This document shows positions 1 through 9,874 of a stretch of DNA of 64,000 bases, piece by piece. The DNA is from Rathayibacter rhapontici (lineage in GTDB: Bacteria > Actinomycetota > Actinomycetes > Actinomycetales > Microbacteriaceae). Position 1 is the stretch's first letter; every line of letters starts with the position of its first letter. Both the position numbers and the translations under genes were made by a program. The stretch is from contig NZ_MUKN01000009.1 in assembly GCF_001995175.1 (NCBI RefSeq), positions 1-64,000 on the forward strand. Direction: 5' to 3'. Under the pieces are notes generated by a model, which saw only the letters and a program-made list of their open reading frames with translations, did no database searches and had not been told where the DNA came from.

Positions 1-261
1 GGCGAGCGGCCGGGCGGCGTCGCTGCGCCCCTCCTCCTTCAGGGCGACCACCAGGCGGCGGACCACGCCCGCGTAGGGCGCCCCGGAGGCGACGGCGAGC
101 GGGCGCTCGGACGGCCCGAGGAGGCGCACCGGGGGCATCGGAAGGCCGGCGAGGGCCTCGGCGCAGTCGTCGCACGGGACGCGCACCACCGGTCGCCCGC
201 AAGCGGGGCAGTCGACCGGGAGGAGGACCGCCAGGGCATCGAGGAGGGAGTCGCGGAGCAT
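1..261 (-). CDS. ComF family protein, N-terminal part (runs off the window)
   Basis: The reading frame starts with ATG at 261 and is still open at base 1, so about 87 N-terminal codons are seen. It begins with a CxxC pair (VDCPACGRPVV) and a second CxxC-like pair (VPCDDCAEAL), which is the zinc-ribbon start of ComF/amidophosphoribosyltransferase-like proteins; the phosphoribosyltransferase domain would lie outside. ComF proteins are linked to DNA uptake in competent bacteria, but in actinobacteria the role is unproven. It follows lpqB by 79 bp on the same strand, the usual mtrA-mtrB-lpqB-comF order, which supports the call. Confidence 0.8.
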   Translation of the reverse strand, partial: MLRDSLLDALAVLLPVDCPACGRPVVRVPCDDCAEALAGLPMPPVRLLGPSERPLAVASGAPYAGVVRRLVVALKEEGRSDAARPLA

Positions 262-340
262 GCGCCGAGCATGACCGGCCGCGCACCGGCAGGACGCGCC
301 GAGGGGCGGGGCCGGTCGCGCGACGTCCTGGGGAGGAGCC

Positions 341-2046
341 TCAGGACCCCATGCCGGTCTGGGTCGCGAGGAGCCGGACGTCCGTCGCGATCGTCTGCCA
401 CGCGGAGCCGCGCTGCTGGCGGAGCTCCCCGCCCGCGGCGAGGATCCGGATCTGCGTGGTCGCGTTGCCGGCCGCGATCTGCGTCGCCCCGCTCGTCGTC
501 CCCAGGGGCGTCGCTCCTCCGCCGAGCTGATGGAGGGTGACGACGTCCTCGCCCGTGGAGCCCCGGACGACCGAGACCACGTCGAGCTCGTCGGTCCAGC
601 CCGCAGTGACGGCGGTACCGAGGGTCGAGGCGAGCACGACGGGCTCGCCGACGGCCACCGGATCGCCGGTGCCCGAGCGCGAGATCCCGGCCACGAGGAC
701 GGACGCCTGCTCCCCGTCCTGGACCAGGGCGAGCATCCGGGTGCCGTCCCGCGAGACCGAGAGCGAGGCGATCGTCTCGATCTCGGACCACGCCGTCGCG
801 ATCTGGAACGAGTCCGACCCGTCGGGCGAGTAGGCGACGAGCTGGTTCGGCGCCGCCGACGGCACCGACCAGACGTAGCCGAAGGGGTCGATCGCCGGCG
901 CGGTCAGCCCGGCCCGGGCGTCCAGGAGGACGTCGGGCTGATCCGGCGCGACCAGCGAGACCCCTGCGGCCGAGAGCACCGCGGCGGCGGCCTCGGAGTC
1001 GGCGCCCCGCTGCTCGCCGAGTGCGACGGCCCGCGGGGAGAGCGCGCGCACCCGGTCGGACACGGCCGTCTCAGTGAGGCCCGCCGAGCCGAGGAAGCCG
1101 AAGGACTCGTCCGTGAGGACCAGCGGGCGGGTGTCGACCCGCGGACTGATCGGCAGTCCGCTCACCTCGACCGGCACCTCGATCGGGTTCTGCTCGACCG
1201 AGAGGGTCACGCCGGTCACGTTCGAGACCGAGCCGAGGCTGCGGCCGAGCTGGAGCCGCATGAGCCGCCACTGGCGCTCGTCGGCCTCGAGAGCGGCCGA
1301 GTTCAGGTCCACCACGGCCTGCTGCGATTCGACAGGGACGGTCTCGGCGGCGAGCGCCGTGCCGGTCGGGAACGCGGAGGCGACGGCGCCGGAGTCGCTC
1401 AGCCAGGGCGTCGGGCCGCGGAGCAGCTCCGTGACGATCGTGGTGCTCGTCGAGCTGTCGGCGCGGGACGCGAACCAGCGGAGGTCCGGCACGAGGTAGG
1501 TGTAGGACGGATCGAAGAAGTAGAGCGCGTGGGTCGAGAAGACCTGCTCGAAGGTGGTGCGGTCGATGACGACGCCGCTGGGAGGCGCGCTGATGCGCCA
1601 CTCCCCCTCCTCCTGCACGAAGCCGTAGTCCAGGCTCAGCGCCGTCGTCGACGAGACCTCGCTGTAGACGCCCGTCGCGTCGACCTCGGCGACCGGCGTG
1701 ATCGACAGGGTCAGCGTCGACGCCGACTGCTGCGCGGGCGAGCGCTGCCCCTCGTCGACCGTGACGTGCTCGCTCGGCGTCCAGTCGGCACCGGAGGAGA
1801 GGAACTCGCGCGCGATCTTGTAGTTGTTCTGCGGGCTGGACGCGGCGTCGATGAACCCGGTGAGGATCTCGCGCTGCGAGGCGCCCGCCGCCGGCCCGGA
1901 GGGCAGGAAGTCGTACTGCAGGTCCTGGGGCGCGGCGTCCGGCTGCCCGACCCCCACATCGCCGTCGCGCGGGATCCCTGCGCAGCCGACGAGCGCGAGC
2001 AGCAGGGCCGCGGTCCCGGCGAGCGCCCGGAGCTCCGCCGGCTCAC
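341..2046 (-). CDS. lpqB: LpqB lipoprotein (frame-disrupted near the N-terminus)
   Basis: Cell-surface lipoprotein that works with the MtrAB sensor system; family members carry a GerMN domain and a C-terminal beta-propeller. The GTG at 2046 overlaps the mtrB stop (GTGA). Starting there and restoring one base near 2029 gives a basic N-terminus, a hydrophobic stretch (ALLLALVGC) and a lipobox with Cys at about residue 22. Without the correction the lipobox frame has no start codon, because an in-frame TGA lies just upstream. The rest is open for about 540 codons and ends in the propeller region. Total corrected length of about 568 residues is normal for LpqB. I regard the shift as a sequencing indel. 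Confidence 0.85.
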
Positions 2047-3688
2047 GGCACGGCCTCGGGCAGCGGCGGCATCACGATCGGGCCGGTGAAGGCCTGCTCC
2101 CCCGCGTCCACGGGTGGGAGCGGCAGCGGAGAGGACTCGATCCGCTCTCCCCGGCGGCGCGGGATGGTGAGGCGGAAGCACGCGCCGCGATCGGGCATCG
2201 ACCACACCTGCAGCCAGCCGTGGTGCAGCGCGGTGTCCTCCTGGGCGATGGACATGCCCAGCCCCGTCCCGCCCAGGGTGCGCTTGCGGGAGGGGTCCGC
2301 GCGCCAGAACCGGTCGAAGACCCGCACGACCTCCTCCGAGCTCATCCCGTGCCCGTAGTCGCGGACAGCCAGGGCGACCGCCGTCGCGTTGCTGTCGACC
2401 GTGACGACGATCTCGCGGCCGTCGCCGTGCTCGATCGCGTTGCCGAGGAGGTTGCGGACGATGCGGCGGATGCGGCGCGCGTCCATGTCGGCGTCGAAGT
2501 AGCCGCCGGGCGCGGACAGGGTGAGGACGGAGCCGTTGGCCTCGGCGATGCCGCGCATCCCGTCGATCTCCTCGCTCGCCAGGCGCACCAGGTTCACCGG
2601 CTCGAGCTCGAGCTCGGCGGACCCGGCGTCGTGCCGCGAGATCTCGAGGAGGTCGGCGAGCAGGCTCTCGAAGCGCGCGATCTGGCCGTGCAGCAGCTCG
2701 ACCGTGCGCTCGGCGACGGGCGGGAAGCCCTCGCGCTGGTCGTAGAGGACGTCGCCCGCGAGCTTCATCGTCGTGAGCGGCGTGCGCAGCTCGTGCGAGA
2801 CGTCCGAGACGAACCGCTGCTGGACGCGGCTCAGCGTGGCGAGCTCGCTGATCTGCTCCTGCAGGCTGTCGGCCATCCCGTTGAAGGAGCGGGCGAGCGT
2901 CGCGATCACGTCCTCGCCCTTCTCCGGTATCCGCACGTCCACGTCGCCGGCGGCGAGCCGCTGGCTCGTCAGCGCCGCGACGCGCACGGGAGCGACCACC
3001 AGACGCACGACGACGTAGCTCACGGCTCCGATCAGCAGGATCAGCAGGAGCCCGGCGATGTTCAGCACCTGCTGCACGAACTGCAGGGTGCGCTCGGCGT
3101 CGGCGAGCGAGTAGCCGATGTAGAGCTCGTACCGCCCGGCGGAGCTGGGCAGCTCGAGGGTCGAGCCGACCAGGATGCCGGGCTGCTCCTCCCCGTCCGC
3201 ATCCAGCGTCACGGACTGCCAGTACTGCCCCTCGGAGCCGGCCTGCACGCGCTCGCGCAGGTCGGGGCTGATGACGCGTCCTGCAGCTCGCGGTTGTAGA
3301 TGTCCTGCGGCGCGAGCGAGGACGGCTGCTGGTCCGGGGATCGGACGATCGCGATGAGCGCGGAGGACGAGGCGTCCCGGATCGCGGTGCGGACCGAGCT
3401 CATCACCTCCTCCATGTCCTGCCGGGTCGAGACCGTGGCGGCGTCGAGGTAGCCCTGCGCGGCACGGGTGGCGCGGGAGGTGTCCCCCGTGACCTGGGTC
3501 AGCCGCGACTGGAAGAGGTTGTCGCCGATGCTGTACGACAGGTACGCGCCGGTCGAGCCGATCGCCACTCCGCTCAGCAGCACCGTGATCGCGACCGCGC
3601 GGAACTGCAGCGAGCGCCTCCAGGCCCGCAGCACGCGTCGGGGCCACCGGCGGACGCCGGCGACCGGGAAGCGGCGCGCGAGGGACAC
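2043..3688 (-). CDS. mtrB: MtrB sensor histidine kinase (frame-disrupted)
   Basis: Membrane sensor kinase partner of MtrA, controlling cell-wall and division genes in actinobacteria. Features in order: a basic N-terminus and membrane segment (about residues 20-45), an extracytoplasmic sensor loop, a second membrane segment (LLLILLIGAVSYVVV), a HAMP region, the phosphoacceptor motif DVSHELRTPL, and ATPase boxes (NLLGNAIEHGDG, DYGHGM, GGTGLGMSIA). The GTG at 3688 lies 2 bp after the mtrA stop. The frame changes near 3276, within GACGCGTC. Restoring one G gives QD-G-VISPDLRERVQ and an even 549 codons. Loss of a kinase next to an intact MtrA is unlikely, so a sequence error is preferred. Confidence 0.92.
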
Positions 3689-3690
3689 GG

Positions 3691-4377
3691 TCAGGCCGGC
3701 AGGACGGCGCCGGCGCGGTAGCCGACGCCGCGCACGGTCATCACGATCCGGGGGTCGTCCGGATCCTTCTCGACCTTCGCGCGCAGACGCTGCACGTGCA
3801 CGTTCACGAGGCGGGTGTCGGCCTTGTAGTGGTAGCCCCACACCTGCTCGAGCAGCATCTCGCGGGTGAAGACCTGCTGCGGCTTCGAGGCCAGCGCGAG
3901 GAGGAGGTCGAACTCGAGCGGGGTCAGGCCGATGCGGGTGTCGCCGCGGCGCACCTCGTGACCGGCGACGTCCAGGCTCAGATCGCCCACCTGGAGCACC
4001 GCGTTCGCCGCGACCTGCGCGGGCCGCAGACGAGTCTTGATCCGCGCGACGAGCTCCTTCGGGTCGAAGGGCTTCACCATGTAGTCGTCCGCACCGGACT
4101 CGAGGCCCTGCACGACGTCCGAGGTGTCGGACTTGGCGGTGAGCATGATGATCGGAACCCCGGACTCGGCGCGGACCGCCCGGCACACCTCGATGCCGTC
4201 CATGCCCGGGAGCATCAGGTCGAGCAGGAGGAGGTCGGGACGCGACCGGCGGAACGCCTCCACGGCGCCGGAGCCGTCGGCGCAGAAGGAGACGTCGTAG
4301 TCCTCCGCCCGCAGCACGATGCCGATCATCTCGGCCAGGGCCGCATCGTCGTCGACCACCAGAATGCGCGCGCTCAT
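3691..4377 (-). CDS. mtrA: MtrA response regulator
   Basis: OmpR/PhoB-type DNA-binding response regulator, the partner of MtrB. The 228-residue product matches the family length. The receiver domain has the acidic pair near the start (VVDDDAALAE), the phosphorylation region LLLLDLMLPGMDG and the conserved Lys in MVKPF. The winged-helix domain ends with the signature VRGVGYRAG. It starts with ATG at 4377 and is the first gene of the leftward mtrA-mtrB-lpqB-comF transcription unit. A candidate -10 (TAGCCT) lies 60 bp upstream, leaving an untranslated leader with purine-rich sequence before the start. MtrA is normally essential or near-essential in actinobacteria. Confidence 0.96.
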   Translation of the reverse strand: MSARILVVDDDAALAEMIGIVLRAEDYDVSFCADGSGAVEAFRRSRPDLLLLDLMLPGMDGIEVCRAVRAESGVPIIMLTAKSDTSDVVQGLESGADDYMVKPFDPKELVARIKTRLRPAQVAANAVLQVGDLSLDVAGHEVRRGDTRIGLTPLEFDLLLALASKPQQVFTREMLLEQVWGYHYKADTRLVNVHVQRLRAKVEKDPDDPRIVMTVRGVGYRAGAVLPA

Positions 4378-4438
4378 CAGCCTGTCTTCCTCGTCCTCTT
4401 CTCGCGCTCACCCCCCTGGGCACCCGCGGATGTGCTCC

Positions 4439-4444
4439 AGGCTA
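4439..4444 (-). promoter_or_regulatory. candidate -10 element of the mtrA operon
   Basis: TAGCCT on the minus strand fits the actinobacterial TANNNT -10 pattern and is the most A/T-rich point in the 138-bp spacer between mtrA and the gene at 4516. No clear -35 is visible. The predicted leader of about 60 nt includes the purine-rich stretch before the mtrA ATG. Confidence 0.4.
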
Positions 4445-4515
4445 ACCGAGTCCGCCCGCGGTTCGGCCGGACGCCGGGCGGGAGGCGCGGACGGGCCTGT
4501 GACAGCATGGGAGGG

Positions 4516-5713
4516 ATGACCGACGCAGCTCACTGGCCACCGCCCGCGGAGCCCTCCGACCCGGCCTCCGCGCAGGACGCTCCCGGCCCGGGGACGGGCG
4601 CGCCGCTCCCTCCCGCTCCGGTCTCTCCGGCGGCGTGGACGCCCGTCGGTCCGGGGCGGCCGGCGGCCGCTCCGAGCGGCTGGACCCCGCCTCCGCGTCC
4701 CGGGCTCGTCCCCCTGCGCCCGCTCGGCTTCGGCACGCTCCTCGGCGCCCCCTTCCAGGTGCTGCGCCGCAGCCCGCGCACCACCCTCGGCGTCGCCCTC
4801 CTCCTCCAGGGCGTCGGCTCGGTGCTCGCCCTCGTGATCTACGGAGTCGTCGCCCTCCTCGCCCTCGGCCGGATCGACCAGGCGGACGTCGCCGATCGCG
4901 ATGCGGTCGGGGCGGGCGCGTCGCGATCGTGATCCTGGCCGCGCTCATCCCGCTCGGCGTCTCGCTCGCCACGGGAGCCTGGTGCAGGGCGTCGTGGTGC
5001 TCGAGGTGTCGCGCGCCGTGCTGGGCGAGCGCCCCACTCTCAAGCAGCTGCTGGGCCGCCTCCGGGGCCGCTTCTGGGCGCTGGTCGGCTGGACGGTGCT
5101 CCAGGGCGTCGGGCTGATGCTGCTCGTCCTGGTCGCGGTCGCCGTGGCGGTGCCGCTGTTCGTCGTCGGCGCCCAGGACGCGGGGGCCGGCGCGATCGTC
5201 GGCGGGGTCCTCGTGCTGCTCTTCGCCGGGGCGGCGGCGACCGCTCTCGGAGTCTGGCTCGGCACGAAGCTCGCCCTCGTGCCGAGCCTCATCGTCGTCG
5301 AGCGCCTGCCGCTGCGCCGGGCCGTCGCGCGGTCGTGGGGGCTCGTGACGGGCGGGTTCTGGCGGACCTTCGGCGCGCTGGCGCTGATGCTCCTCATCGT
5401 GCAGGTCGCCGGGCAGGTCGTCGCCACTCCGCTCAGCCTGCTGGTGCCGATCGGCGGAGCGCTGATCGCCCCGACGGACCCGAACGCGCAGATCGTCGCG
5501 TCCGTGGTCGTCACGCTGCTCTCGCTCGCCGTCGGACTGGTGATCGGCGCGGTGGGCACGGTGCTGCAGGCCGCGGTCACCGGACTCGCGTACCTCGATC
5601 GCCGGATGCGGCGGGAGGGCTTCGACCTCGTGCTGATGCGGCACGTCGAGGACCGCGCCGCCGGCCTCGCCGGCCCCGACCCCTTCCCCGCCCCGGAGCG
5701 GGCACCGCGGTGA
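4516..5713 (+). CDS. multi-spanning membrane protein, GDPD membrane-domain-like (frame-disrupted twice)
   Basis: Integral membrane protein with a Pro-rich cytoplasmic N-terminus of about 75 residues (PPPAEPSDPASAQ...), then at least five hydrophobic segments. The pattern resembles actinobacterial proteins annotated as glycerophosphoryl diester phosphodiesterase membrane domain; no catalytic domain is present and the function is unknown. Two single-base losses are needed, near 4920 (GGCGCG/TCGCG) and near 4979 (GGAGC/CTGG). Between them a membrane segment (AIVILAALIPLGVSLATGA) appears only in the third frame. After correction there are about 399 residues. An alternative ATG at 4507 would add three residues. 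The stop overlaps the GTG start of the DUF4129 gene, indicating translational coupling. Confidence 0.75.
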
Positions 5714-6372
5714 TCCGCGCCGTCCTCGCCGCGGCCCCCCTCGATCCCGACGCCCGCGAGGCCCGCCGCCTCCTGCTCGAGGAGCTGGCGGACCCGCGCT
5801 ACCGCGCCGCGGAGCCGAGCTGGTTCGACCGCGCGGTGCAGGCGGTCCGCGACTGGTTCACGTCCCTCAGCGTCCCGACCGACGGACCGGCCGTCCCGAT
5901 CGCGGCGGTGATCGGGGTCCTCGTGATCCTGGCGCTCGTGGTCACCGCCCTGATGGTCGCGGGCCGCCCGAGTCTGCGGCGCCGCAGCTCGGTGCGCGGA
6001 GCGGTCCTCGCGGAGGACGACGGCCGCTCGGCCGACGAGCTCCGCGCGCTGGCCGAGGCAGCGGCCGCCCACGGCGACTGGGACGAGGCGGTGATCGAGC
6101 GCTTCCGGGCGCTCGTGCGCGCCCTCGACGAGCGGACGCTCGTGCGCGCCTCCCCCGGCACGACCGCGCACGGCTTCGCCCGGCGCGCCCAGGCGGTGTT
6201 CCCCGCCGCCGCGGAGCCCCTGCGACGCGCGGCGGACGACTTCGACGGCGTGCGGTACCTCGGCCGCCGCGGCGGCACCGACGACTACGCGCGCATCCGC
6301 TCGCTCGACGACTCGCTCGCCCGGGAGGCCGCGCCCCTCGACGCGCTCTCGAGCGCAGGAGACCGGCGGTGA
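5710..6372 (+). CDS. DUF4129 domain-containing membrane protein
   Basis: A protein of 220 residues with a soluble N-terminal part (EARRLLLEELADPRYR is typical of the family), one membrane segment near residues 60-85 (VIGVLVILALVVTALMVAG) and a C-terminal DUF4129 helical region ending in an FDGVRYLGRRG motif. The GTG start at 5710 overlaps the previous stop (GTGA), and its own stop overlaps the next GTG. In actinobacteria this family is found with DUF4350, MoxR and DUF58, often near transglutaminase-like proteins, and may help assemble a surface complex; that role is inference. Confidence 0.85.
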   Translation: MIRAVLAAAPLDPDAREARRLLLEELADPRYRAAEPSWFDRAVQAVRDWFTSLSVPTDGPAVPIAAVIGVLVILALVVTALMVAGRPSLRRRSSVRGAVLAEDDGRSADELRALAEAAAAHGDWDEAVIERFRALVRALDERTLVRASPGTTAHGFARRAQAVFPAAAEPLRRAADDFDGVRYLGRRGGTDDYARIRSLDDSLAREAAPLDALSSAGDRR

Positions 6373-7580
6373 GCACGACCGACACGGTCTCGACGCCCAC
6401 CGTCGGCGCGCTGCTGCGCCGCGGGCGCCTCTGGGCCGTGCTCCTCGCCCTCGTCGCCGTCGGGACCCTCCTGCTCGTGGTCGCCACGGGCGCGCCGTCC
6501 CTCGCTCCGGACCTCGACCCCGACAGCGCCGCTCCTGACGGTGCGCGCGCCGTGGCGCAGGTGCTCCGCGAGCAGGGCGTCGACGTCGTCCGGGCGGACG
6601 GCCTCGAGGACGCGGTCGCCGCGGCCGGCCCGGGCGCGACCGTGCTCGTCGACGACTCCGACGCGGTGCTCGACGTCGAGCAGTACGCGGACCTCGAGGA
6701 CGCCTCCGCCGCGATCGTCCTCGTGCAGCCGACCGGCGACGCCCTCGAGGCGCTCCTGCCGGGCGCCGCCTTCGCCGGAGCCCCTCTCGACGGCGGCGAC
6801 CTCGACGCGGACTGCAGCGTCCCCGCCGCCGCGCGCGCCGGGAGCATCCCCTCGGGAGGGCAGACCTACCGGATCCTCGACGGCGGGGCGATCGGCTGCT
6901 TCCCCTCGGGCGACGGCGCCTACGCCCTGGTCTCGGGCACGAGCCCCGAAGGAGCGGACGTCGCGGTCGTGGGCGACGCGGACCTCTTCCGCAACAGCAC
7001 CGTCGACGAGGGCGGCCGGGCCGCGCTCGCGCTGAACCTCCTCGGCGCCCGCGACCGCCTCGTCTGGTACCGCGTCGGCGTCGACGACCTGCGCGGCGAG
7101 ACGGCCGTCGACCCCGCCGATCTCGTTCCCGGCTGGGTCACGCCCGCGATCCTCCTCCTCCTCGGCGTCGGCGTCGCCGCGGCGGTCTGGCGCGGCCGGC
7201 GCTTCGGCCCGCTCGCCGTCGAGCCGCTGCCCGTCGTCGTGCACGCCAGCGAGACGGCTCGCGGTCGCGCGCGCCTCTACGCCCGCGGAGGGACGCGGTT
7301 GCGCGCCCTCGACGCGCTCCGCATCGGCACCCTGCGGCGGCTCGCCTCGATGCTCGGGCTGTCCGCGTCCGCCGGGGTCGACGAGATCGTGACGGGAGCC
7401 GCCGACCTCCTCGGCCGGGACCCCCTCGCCCTGCGCCGCCTGCTCGTCGACGACGCGCCCGCGGACGACCGCGCGCTCGTCGCCGCCTCCGACGACCTCC
7501 TCCGCCTCGAGAGCGCCGTGCGCGCCGCCCTCGCTCCGACTCCGCACCCCGCCCGACGACAGGAAGGCCCCCTCCGATGA
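6369..7580 (+). CDS. DUF4350 domain-containing membrane protein
   Basis: A protein of 403 residues with an N-terminal membrane segment (about residues 17-38), an extracytoplasmic domain containing the DUF4350-type start (SAAPDGARAVAQVLREQGVDV), a second membrane segment near residues 257-275 (AILLLLGVGVAAAVW) and a cytoplasmic C-terminus ending in short helices. The GTG at 6369 overlaps the DUF4129 stop, and its TGA overlaps the moxR ATG (ATGA). The family has no known activity. It always occurs with MoxR and DUF58 partners, so a shared membrane complex is likely. Confidence 0.85.
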   Translation: MSTTDTVSTPTVGALLRRGRLWAVLLALVAVGTLLLVVATGAPSLAPDLDPDSAAPDGARAVAQVLREQGVDVVRADGLEDAVAAAGPGATVLVDDSDAVLDVEQYADLEDASAAIVLVQPTGDALEALLPGAAFAGAPLDGGDLDADCSVPAAARAGSIPSGGQTYRILDGGAIGCFPSGDGAYALVSGTSPEGADVAVVGDADLFRNSTVDEGGRAALALNLLGARDRLVWYRVGVDDLRGETAVDPADLVPGWVTPAILLLLGVGVAAAVWRGRRFGPLAVEPLPVVVHASETARGRARLYARGGTRLRALDALRIGTLRRLASMLGLSASAGVDEIVTGAADLLGRDPLALRRLLVDDAPADDRALVAASDDLLRLESAVRAALAPTPHPARRQEGPLR

Positions 7581-8557
7581 CCGACACCTCCCTCCCGCCG
7601 ATCGCCGACGACGAGCTGCGCGGCGAGCTCGACCGCGTCCGCACCGAGGTCGGCCGCGCCGTCGTCGGTCAGGACGGCGCCGTCTCGGGTCTGCTCATCG
7701 CCCTGCTCGCGGGCGGCCACGTGCTGCTCGAGGGCGTCCCCGGAGTCGCGAAGACGCTGCTCGTGCGCGCCCTGTCGCTCTCGCTCGGACTCGACACGCG
7801 GCGCGTGCAGTTCACCCCCGACCTGATGCCCGGCGACATCACCGGCTCGCTGGTCTACGACGCCTCCACCTCCGGCTTCTCGTTCCGCGAGGGCCCCGTC
7901 TTCACGAACCTCCTGCTGGCCGACGAGATCAACCGCACGCCTCCCAAGACCCAGGCCGCTCTGCTCGAGGCGATGGAGGAGCGGCAGGTGAGCGTCGACG
8001 GGCGGACCCTCGCGCTGCCCGATCCCTTCCTCGTCGCCGCCACCCAGAACCCCGTCGAGTACGAGGGCACCTACGCGCTGCCGGAGGCGCAGCTCGACCG
8101 CTTCCTGCTCAAGCTCGTCCTCGAGATCCCGCCGCGCGAGGTCGAGGTGGAGGTCCTCGCCCGGCACGCCGTCGGCTTCGACCCGCGCGACCTGGCCGCG
8201 GCCGGCGTGCACCCGGTGCTCGACGCCGGTCGCCTGCGCGCCGCTCAGGAGTCGGTCCGCCGCGTCGGGGCCGGTCCCGACGTGCTGGGCTACATCGTCG
8301 ACATCGCCCGCGCCACGCGGGAGAGCCCGAGCGTGAAGCTCGGGGTGAGCCCGCGCGGATCGACGGCGCTCCTGGCGGCCTCGCGCGCCTGGGCCTGGCT
8401 CAACGGCTACGGGTCCATCACGCCGGACCACGTGCAGGCGATGGTCCTGCCGGTCCTGCGCCACCGGATCCAGCTGCAGCCGGAGGCCGAGCTCGAGGGC
8501 GTGCGCACCGAGGCCGTCCTCGGCGGCATCCTGCAGCAGGTCCGGGTCCCGGTCTGA
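7577..8557 (+). CDS. MoxR family AAA+ ATPase
   Basis: Cytoplasmic AAA+ ATPase thought to act as a chaperone that helps assemble or activate partner complexes. The 326 residues include Walker A (GVPGVAKT, about residues 55-62), Walker B (LLADEINR), sensor 1 (VAATQNP) and the MoxR lid domain (SPRGSTALLAASRAWAWL). Its ATG lies within the stop of the DUF4350 gene, and the DUF58 gene starts 3 bp after its own stop. MoxR-DUF58 pairs are a standard unit; DUF58 proteins resemble von Willebrand A-type adaptors of MoxR. Confidence 0.93.
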   Translation: MTDTSLPPIADDELRGELDRVRTEVGRAVVGQDGAVSGLLIALLAGGHVLLEGVPGVAKTLLVRALSLSLGLDTRRVQFTPDLMPGDITGSLVYDASTSGFSFREGPVFTNLLLADEINRTPPKTQAALLEAMEERQVSVDGRTLALPDPFLVAATQNPVEYEGTYALPEAQLDRFLLKLVLEIPPREVEVEVLARHAVGFDPRDLAAAGVHPVLDAGRLRAAQESVRRVGAGPDVLGYIVDIARATRESPSVKLGVSPRGSTALLAASRAWAWLNGYGSITPDHVQAMVLPVLRHRIQLQPEAELEGVRTEAVLGGILQQVRVPV

Positions 8558-8560
8558 CCC

Positions 8561-9867
8561 GTGCACCTCACCGGGCGCTCCGTCCTCGTCCTCCTCGTCG
8601 GCCTCGTGCCCGTCGTCCTGCTCGGCGGCAGCGCGCAGACCGCCGCCGCCGTGCTCGCGCTCTGGCTGCTCGCCTGGTGCGTCCTGGTCGGCATCGACCT
8701 CGCCGTGGCGGGATCGCCGCGAGCGGTCGTCCTCGAGCGGAGCGTCCCCGACCGGGTCCGGCTCGGCGAGCGCGCCGAGGCGGAGCTGCTGATCACGAAC
8801 ACGGGCCGGCGCCGCATCACGGGCGTCGTCCGCGACGCCTGGGAGCCGTCCGCGGGGGCGCTGCGCACGCGCACCGCCCTCCGACTGCCTCCGGGCGAGC
8901 GCCGCGCGATCACGACCGTGCTCGAGCCGCGCAGGCGCGGCGAGCGCCGGGCGCTGCACGTCACCGTCCGCTCGAACGGGGTCCTGGGCCTCGCCGGCCG
9001 CCAGGCGACGCGCTCGCGCCCGCGATCGTGCGGGTGCTCCCCCCGTTCCGCTCCCGCCGCCACCTGCCCTCGCGCCTCGCCCGGCTGCGCGAGCTCGAGG
9101 GCCGCACGAGCGTCATGATCCGCGGGCAGGGCACCGAGTTCGACAGTCTCCGCGAGTACGTCCGCGGCGACGACGTCCGCTCCCTCGACTGGAGGGCCAC
9201 CGCCCGCCGTCGCGAGCCCGTCGTGCGGACCTGGCGACCGGAGCGCGACCGCCGCGTGGTCGTCGTGCTCGACACCGGTCGCACCTCCGCGGCCCGCATC
9301 GCGGACGAGCCGCGGCTGGACACCGCGATCGAGGCCGCGCTGCTGCTCTCGGCTCTCGCCGCCGGCGCCGGTGACCGGATCGACGTGCTCGCGTTCGACC
9401 GCGCCCGTCGGGCCCGCGTGCACGGCGCCACCGGCAGCGAGGTGCTCAGCCGAGTCGTCGACGCCCTGACCCCCGTGCAGCCCCAGCTGATCGAGACCGA
9501 CTGGTCGGCGGTGCCCGCGCAGGTGCGCGCCCTGGTCTCGCAGCGCTCGCTCGTCGTCCTCCTGACCGCGCTCGACTCGGTCGGGGCGTCGGAGGGCCTG
9601 CTCGCGGTCCTCCCGCAGCTCACCCGCACCCACACGGTCGTCGTGGCGTGCGCGGTGGATCCCGAGCTCGTCGAGATGGCGGCCGACCGGAGCGACCGCG
9701 CTGCCGTGTACACCGCGGCGGCGGCCGAGCGCGCGCTCAGCGACGCGGAGCGGCTGTCGGCCGCCGTCCGCCGTCTCGGCGGCGACGTCGTGCTCGGCAC
9801 TCCGGAGAAGCTGCCCCCCGCCCTCGCCGACCGCTACCTCGCGCTCAAGGCCGCCGGCCGGCTCTGA
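8561..9867 (+). CDS. DUF58 domain-containing protein (frame-disrupted)
   Basis: Partner of MoxR. The N-terminus has two membrane segments (about residues 5-45) followed by a beta-rich domain, then the DUF58 core with the hallmark DSLREYVRGDDVRSLDWRATARR and a vWA-like fold that starts VVVVLDTGRTSA. The GTG at 8561 is 3 bp after the moxR stop. The frame changes near 9012 (GCGACGCG/CTCGCG); one restored base gives QATR-LAPAIVRVLPPF and 435 residues, the usual size. The core motif lies after the shift, so neither half alone would be functional. It ends only 7 bp before the convergent SpoIIM-like gene. Confidence 0.9.
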
Positions 9868-9874
9868 GCCGGGA

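Noticed and set aside
3270-3282. Programmed frameshifting in mtrB and other genes
   Set aside because: No slippery heptamers or downstream structures shared between sites, and the shifts occur in many unrelated housekeeping genes; sequence error is simpler.
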